This document shows, in pieces, positions 59,980 through 64,000 of a stretch of DNA of 64,000 nt. A program made the translations under genes and the position numbers. The notes beneath the pieces were generated by a model. The model did not search any database and had not been told where the DNA came from. It saw nothing but the letters and a program-made list of their open reading frames with translations. How positions within the stretch are numbered: position 1 is the stretch's first letter; each line of letters begins with the position of its first letter. Source of the stretch: Amycolatopsis palatopharyngis (GTDB taxonomy: Bacteria; Actinomycetota; Actinomycetes; Mycobacteriales; Pseudonocardiaceae); contig NZ_PQHZ01000026.1 of assembly GCF_003385185.1 (NCBI RefSeq), forward strand, positions 1 through 64,000, read 5' to 3'.

Positions 59980-60402
59980 GTGGCCGTTTCGGTTCCACTG
60001 CTGACGAAAGACCAGATCGACCGCCCGCCTGACCGTGCGCGTGAGGTGGTCGAGTACCGCAAGAGCGGTCTGAGCCTCAACCACATACAGGGGTGCCCGC
60101 TTGGGTGCGCCTACTGCATTCGTCACACGTACGGCTTGTGGGACAAGGACCAGCCCGTCGCGCTCATGTCCGACGCCCAGGCCATCGACGAACTGGTGGC
60201 TCACCGCTACTTCCAGCCGCACGTGACGCCTATTCAGGTGTTCAACCGTGCGACTGAGCCGTTCTTGCCGAAGGTCCGTCCGCACACCTACGCCGTGCTG
60301 GAGGAGTTGGACGAGCGCGAGCTGACCAACCACATTCTGATCATCACGCGGCACCAGTTGAAGCCGGATGACGTGGATCGGCTGAACCGCTTCGCCACCT
60401 GA
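59980..60402 (+). pseudogene. Radical SAM enzyme, N-terminal piece (frameshifted)
   Basis: About 140 residues with the radical SAM cluster CPLGCAYC (C39, C43, C46; CxxxCxxC) just after SGLSLNHIQG. Radical SAM enzymes cleave S-adenosylmethionine to start radical chemistry; this family is COG1533/SplB-like in appearance. The frame ends at TGA 60400-60402 immediately after LNRFAT, while the continuation (LRHLKVTLLFTYSGI) is in the frame one base back. One missing base near 60390 explains it. GTG 59980 has GGGAG 5 bp upstream. Either a real inactivating mutation or a sequencing error. Confidence 0.8.
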
Positions 60403-61130
60403 AGGTGACGTTGCTGTTCACGTATTCGGGGATTGCTGATCCGGGTATTGAGCCGTACCCGTCGCGGGTGGCGGCCACGTCGCTGAAGCTGATGAGCGCG
60501 CCGCTGCGTCGGAAGTACCGCACGATCTTGTACTGGCGTCCGCTGGTTCCGGGGCTGAACGATGGCGACGAGCACCTGGCCGCCGCCTTCGAACTCAGCG
60601 AGCACGCCGACGCCACGGTGTTCACAGGCTTGTTCTACCGGGATCAGATCGCCGAGTACTACAAGGCCAACGGCTTGTCGGAGCCGTACGACGGGACAGC
60701 GCGGCGGAAGATCGTGCCGGAGACGCTGGAACGTCGGGTGCTGGACACCTTCTCCAGTTCGGCCGCCTTGTTCCGCAAGACCTCCTGTGCGGTGTCGTAC
60801 GTGCATAACCTGCCGGACTACAACGGCCACTACGGAATTCGGGAGTTGTGCGACATCTGCCCCTTGAGTCAGCTTGAAGTCTGTTCGATGGCCCACCAGG
60901 TGCCGACCGCTGAAGACATCCAGCAGGCCGCCCGCGTGTTGCCCGAGGCCGACGCCCTGCAGGTCGTAGACATCAGCAAACGGGCGGCCATCGTGTCGGG
61001 CCTGGCCACCGAGCATCCGCGCTACTTCCTGCAGCACGCGCTTGGCTTCCAGGTACATGACCAGCACCACCCGCACCACCAGAACCGCCACGGGCGGGCT
61101 GACATCGGCTGGAAGGAACCATCGGCATGA
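60390..61130 (+). pseudogene. Radical SAM enzyme, C-terminal piece (frameshifted)
   Basis: Continuation of the radical SAM protein in the -1 frame, about 246 residues: LKVTLLFTYSGIADPGIEPY, split from the N-terminal piece at 60390. A CDICPLSQLEVC segment (CX2CX7C) near residue 165 from the junction could bind a second iron-sulfur cluster. GTG 60405 could restart translation and would yield a separate C-terminal protein without the radical SAM cluster. Its stop overlaps the exonuclease ATG (ATGA), so the operon continues intact. Confidence 0.78.
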
Positions 61131-61702
61131 CGGACTGGACCACCCTGGACTACGTCGTGGTGGACGTGGAGGGCAACGGCCACCAGCCGCCCGACCTGGT
61201 GGAGCTGGCCGTCGTGCCGATCGTCGGCGGGATCGTCCGGGAGCCACTGAGTTGGCTGGTCAAGCCCGACCAGCCGATCACGCACTTCGCCCGCAAGATC
61301 CACGGCATTACCAACGAGCAGGTGGCCGACGCACTCACGTTCGCCGCCGTCGAGGCTGACGTGCTGAAGGCGCTCGACGCCCCGGCCCTGATCGCACACA
61401 ACGCCCACGTTGATGTTGGCGTGCTCCGGCGCAAGCTCCCTGGTTGGGAGTGCCCGGAACTGTTCGACACGCTGAAACTGGGCCGCCGCCTGCTGCCCGG
61501 CCGCAAGAAGTACCGTCTCGGGGCCCTGGTGGAGGAGTTCGAGCTCGCGGACGGCCTCAAGGAGGATCGCCAGCCGCACCGGGCCACGTATGACGCCATC
61601 GTGACAGCAAGGCTGTTCATTCTGCTCGCAGGCGGGCGGACGCTCGAGGAACTGCGCGACCAGCCGACAGAGGGAGGTCGTGATGACCCGGCCCTCTTCT
61701 AA
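61127..61702 (+). CDS. DEDDh 3'-5' exonuclease (DnaQ-like)
   Basis: About 191 residues. Exo I: VVDVEGNGHQPPDLVELAV supplies the Asp and Glu; Exo II: IAHNAHVDVGVLRR supplies an Asp; Exo III: HRATYDAIVTARL supplies the His and Asp. This is a complete DEDDh set for two-metal exonuclease catalysis on DNA or RNA. ATG overlaps the radical SAM stop (ATGA). It is not a polymerase subunit gene by context; a role in nucleic-acid degradation or processing within the island is inferred. Confidence 0.9.
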   Translation: MTDWTTLDYVVVDVEGNGHQPPDLVELAVVPIVGGIVREPLSWLVKPDQPITHFARKIHGITNEQVADALTFAAVEADVLKALDAPALIAHNAHVDVGVLRRKLPGWECPELFDTLKLGRRLLPGRKKYRLGALVEEFELADGLKEDRQPHRATYDAIVTARLFILLAGGRTLEELRDQPTEGGRDDPALF

Positions 61703-62318
61703 CGGGTTGTTCGTCAGCGTCGATGGGCCGAGTGGCGCGGGCAAGACGACGATCGTGCGGCACTTGGCTCACATGCTGCTCGCCCAAGGCCACCACGTTC
61801 ACGTCACCGCCGAACCATCGTCCGGGCCGATCGGCGCGCTCGCGTCAGAGCTGACCGAAATCGTCACCGGGCACGCGCTCGCCTGTCTGTACGCGGCGGA
61901 CCGTTACAGCCACATCGAGACGGAGATCGCGCCGTACGTCAGGAAGGGCCACGTCGTCATCTCTGATCGCTACGTGGCCTCCGGCCTGGTGATCCAACGG
62001 TTCGACGACGTTGACCCGGTGTTCCTCTGGCAGATCAACGAAGAGGTGCAGCGGCCTGACTTGGCCGTCATTCTGGAAGCCGACCCGGACGTGATCGCCG
62101 AACGGTTGGAAGCGCGCGGGCCGCACAACCGCTTCCAGCGCTCGCCCGGAACCAGTCGCCGGGAAGTCAACTACTACCGGCAGGCGACGGACACGTTGGA
62201 AGAAGCCGGCTTCGACGTGCTGCGGGTGGACTGCACCAAGCGCCCACCCGAACAGTCCGCATCGGTCATTCGTCGTGAACTGACGGCACTGCTCGCGCCG
62301 AGTGAGGCGGTCGGCTGA
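61683..62318 (+). CDS. Thymidylate kinase-like nucleoside monophosphate kinase
   Basis: About 211 residues. P-loop GPSGAGKTT at residues 15-23, DRY motif (ISDRYVASGLVIQR) and a LID-like RFQRSPGTSRREV are typical of TMP kinases. The housekeeping tmk gene would be elsewhere, so this copy may phosphorylate a modified nucleotide made or handled by the radical SAM enzyme. ATG 61683 with GGGAGG 5 bp upstream; it overlaps the exonuclease gene by 20 bp. Confidence 0.9.
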   Translation: MTRPSSNGLFVSVDGPSGAGKTTIVRHLAHMLLAQGHHVHVTAEPSSGPIGALASELTEIVTGHALACLYAADRYSHIETEIAPYVRKGHVVISDRYVASGLVIQRFDDVDPVFLWQINEEVQRPDLAVILEADPDVIAERLEARGPHNRFQRSPGTSRREVNYYRQATDTLEEAGFDVLRVDCTKRPPEQSASVIRRELTALLAPSEAVG

Positions 62319-62665
62319 TGGATCTGATGAATGAGGCTGCGATTCGCCGCTATCCCGAGCTGCGCGACCTGATGGCCGTGCGCGAGGCCGGGTGGACGTT
62401 CCGGCCACTGTACGACGAGCGCGAACTGGCTGGCATTGCCGGAAGCTTCAGCCGCCAGCAGTATACCGACGCCCTGTTCGTCTTCGACCGCACCAACGTC
62501 AGCGCCGCCCGTGTGTTGGACGACGCCTATGGCGGCGGCTGCTTGTGGTTCAGGCAAAGGGCGGACCTCCGAGAAGTCATTCAGGACATCTTGGGGCTGC
62601 CGGAACCCGGGCAACCGGGTGCGCCGTATCTGGTCAAACGGTCAAGTCTGTTGTGGACGCCGTGA
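62318..62665 (+). CDS. Unknown protein of the radical SAM island
   Basis: About 115 residues (MDLMNEAAIRRYPELRDLM...). No recognised domain; a mix of alpha/beta segments with no transmembrane helix. TGATG overlap at both its start and its end places it firmly in the operon between the kinase and the ATPase-like gene. Confidence 0.65.
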   Translation: MDLMNEAAIRRYPELRDLMAVREAGWTFRPLYDERELAGIAGSFSRQQYTDALFVFDRTNVSAARVLDDAYGGGCLWFRQRADLREVIQDILGLPEPGQPGAPYLVKRSSLLWTP

Positions 62666-63297
62666 TGGCGACGCTCGCACCGCAAGAGTCCTGGTTCCCA
62701 GTCGGTGACCTTCCTGCCGAGGCCGAGGTATCCCGTACGCGCGAGAAACCGCGGTTCTCGGACTCGCTGCACCTGGTAGCGCTGCCCACGGCTGCCCCCG
62801 TGACCCGTCTGTTCGTGGCGGAGACGCTGCGTAAGTGGAGTGCCACGTTCATCGAGCCGGACATGGAAGCAGTCGCGGGCGAGCTGGTGGCCTTCAGCGT
62901 GAAGCAGACCGGGCCGGCCGACGTCGTGAGCTACCGGGACATCACTGAACCGCACCTGTTCCGGCTGCGGCTGCTCGGCTACCAACGGCACATCACCTTC
63001 GAAGTGATCGACGAGCACGATGAGGCGCTGGTCTTTCCAGAGGATGCCGAACTGCCGGAAGGCAGCGGCCTGGCCCTCGTCGACGCTCGGGCGGGGCGGT
63101 GGGGATCGCACCTCACCCAGCACGGCCGGGTGATGTGGGCCGAACTCGGCGTTTACGAGCAATCGGCCGTCGGGCTGCCCAGGCGGCCAGTGAAGCCAAC
63201 GCCGTCCCCGCGCAGTTCGCCAGAACCAGCCCCCCAAGAATTCGACCTTCTCCGCAGAGTTCGAGCCGGCCTGGAAAACATGTATCCCTCGCGCTAG
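62665..63297 (+). CDS. Degenerate HATPase (anti-sigma-like) protein
   Basis: About 210 residues. ARETLRKW-like ETLRKWSATFIEPDMEAVAGELV resembles the N-box helix of anti-sigma/AbaA-type HATPases, but the essential Asn of the usual ELVTNA is missing (ELVAFS). ATP binding is therefore doubtful. Such degenerate ATPases commonly accompany WhiJ-like and DUF6879 genes, so this is likely a regulatory partner. ATG 62665 overlaps the preceding stop (TGATG). Last gene of the operon; C-terminus is Pro-rich. Confidence 0.6.
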   Translation: MATLAPQESWFPVGDLPAEAEVSRTREKPRFSDSLHLVALPTAAPVTRLFVAETLRKWSATFIEPDMEAVAGELVAFSVKQTGPADVVSYRDITEPHLFRLRLLGYQRHITFEVIDEHDEALVFPEDAELPEGSGLALVDARAGRWGSHLTQHGRVMWAELGVYEQSAVGLPRRPVKPTPSPRSSPEPAPQEFDLLRRVRAGLENMYPSR

Positions 63298-63357
63298 GAC
63301 CGCGCTCGCTCGGCAAAATCGAGGGCGCTGCCGCCTGGGGTGGCGCTGCCGCTTCGC

Positions 63358-64000
63358 TCAGCGGAGGCGGTAGGAGTCTGCCGCGTCCGCCGAAAGGGCG
63401 AGGCCGTGCCCCGGCGCGGACAGGTCCGGCTCCACCCATCCGCCGCTCGGATCCAGTGTGCCGGTGAACAGCATCGGCTCGATGCGGTCGTGGTCGGCGA
63501 ACCATTCGACGTGCCGGAAGTTCGCGGTGGCGACCGCCGCCGGCACCGAGACGTTCGGTGCACAGTGCGCCGAGACCTCGAGGTTGGCCGCCGCGGCCAG
63601 GGCGGTGATCCGCAGCCATTCCGTGTACCCGCCGCAGCGGGTGACATCCACCTGCACGCAGTCCACCGAGTCGTTGTCGATCATCCGGCGGAAGTACGGC
63701 AGGTCGTAGCCGTACTCCCCGGCCGCGACGTCCGCTGGCACCGCGTCCCGGACACGCCGGAGCCCGTCAAGGTCGTCGCTGGACACCGGCTCCTCGAACC
63801 AGGTGACGTTCCACTCGGCGAGCCGGGCGCCCACCCTCGCGGCCTGGGCGGCGCTGTAGGCGCCGTTGGCGTCCACGTACACCTCGGCCGTCGCGCCCGC
63901 GACCTGCCTTGTCCTGGCCACACGGGCGATGTCCCGCTCGACGGCGGTGCCCCACCCCTCGCCGATCTTGATCTTCACCCGGGGAATTCCCCGCGTGCCG
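63358..64000 (-). CDS. Enolase-superfamily (mandelate racemase/muconate lactonising) enzyme, partial
   Basis: The C-terminal ~214 residues are in the window; the N-terminus lies beyond 64000. Barrel-domain features: PRVKIKIG (catalytic Lys), YVDANGAY (metal Asp), WFEEPVSSDD (metal Glu), AAGEYGYD (metal Glu) and SAHCAPN (catalytic His). The KxK/His pair fits the mandelate racemase subgroup, so it probably abstracts an alpha-proton from a carboxylate sugar acid; substrate not determinable. Convergent with the island's last gene, 60 bp apart. Confidence 0.9.
   Translation of the reverse strand, partial: GTRGIPRVKIKIGEGWGTAVERDIARVARTRQVAGATAEVYVDANGAYSAAQAARVGARLAEWNVTWFEEPVSSDDLDGLRRVRDAVPADVAAGEYGYDLPYFRRMIDNDSVDCVQVDVTRCGGYTEWLRITALAAAANLEVSAHCAPNVSVPAAVATANFRHVEWFADHDRIEPMLFTGTLDPSGGWVEPDLSAPGHGLALSADAADSYRLR

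Noticed and set aside
58030..63297. Prophage or integrative element
   Set aside because: No integrase, capsid, portal, tail or attachment-site repeats were found, so only an accessory island is supported.

Overview
The window is a GC-rich (roughly 70% by eye) actinobacterial chromosome segment. Gene content and residue-level similarities (CmtR, yeast-type cytosine deaminase, AtuA-type catabolic operon, WhiJ-type regulator cassette, many GTGA/ATGA start-stop overlaps) suggest the Pseudonocardiaceae (Amycolatopsis, Saccharopolyspora, Prauserella and relatives); this placement is inference. No rRNA, tRNA, CRISPR array, integrase, transposase or phage structural gene was seen.

Layout. 0.1-4 kb: hairpin, LCP cell-wall ligase, BCP peroxiredoxin, and a PAS-GGDEF-EAL protein with both active sites degenerate. 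4-16 kb: cytochrome P450; cobalamin-independent methionine synthase behind a cobalamin riboswitch; nrdA-nrdB ribonucleotide reductase behind two NrdR-box-like sites, NrdB carrying class Ic substitutions; a Baeyer-Villiger-type monooxygenase; an acetoacetate-decarboxylase-like protein with a crotonase. 16-19.2 kb: a tightly coupled XRE - ImmA/IrrE - DUF6545 membrane protein - methyltransferase operon with a recognisable promoter. 19.3-33.5 kb: an HSL-type esterase, then a nine-gene catabolic operon resembling acyclic-terpene or methyl-branched acyl-CoA degradation (TIGR03084, AtuA, two acyl-CoA dehydrogenases, biotin-dependent carboxylase beta and alpha, SDR, TetR), a yeast-type cytosine deaminase, and a TetR/SDR pair with repeated operator-like palindromes. 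33.5-45 kb: repeats, a MocR regulator, a TetR, a secreted M14 carboxypeptidase, an acyl-CoA operon (aminoglycoside-phosphotransferase-like kinase plus three acyl-CoA dehydrogenases), then MaoC and FabG. 45-58 kb: VOC protein, a J-domain/NERD fusion, DUF3048 protein, RecQ, CmtR, ANTAR protein, AlkB, and a run of stress-type genes (YihY, PPC domain, Csp3 copper store, zinc dehydrogenase). 58.2-63.3 kb: an accessory island of a WhiJ-like regulatory trio followed by a frameshifted radical SAM enzyme, a DEDDh exonuclease, a dTMP-kinase-like enzyme, an unknown protein and a degenerate ATPase. The window ends inside an enolase-superfamily gene.

How genes work together. Two independent acyl-CoA catabolic blocks (20.4-30.6 kb and 38.3-44.3 kb) are arranged as overlapping operons. 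A TetR palindrome (CTAAGCGC-GCGCTTAG type) appears at three places and links the TetR/SDR pair, the cytosine deaminase and the fabG-maoC unit into a putative regulon. A second palindrome (TTGGCA-n3-TGCCAA type) lies 51-53 bp upstream of both the P450 and the crotonase genes. The best candidate for an undescribed system is the radical SAM / exonuclease / nucleotide kinase island; its content suggests nucleotide modification or salvage, possibly in defence, but nothing in the sequence proves this.
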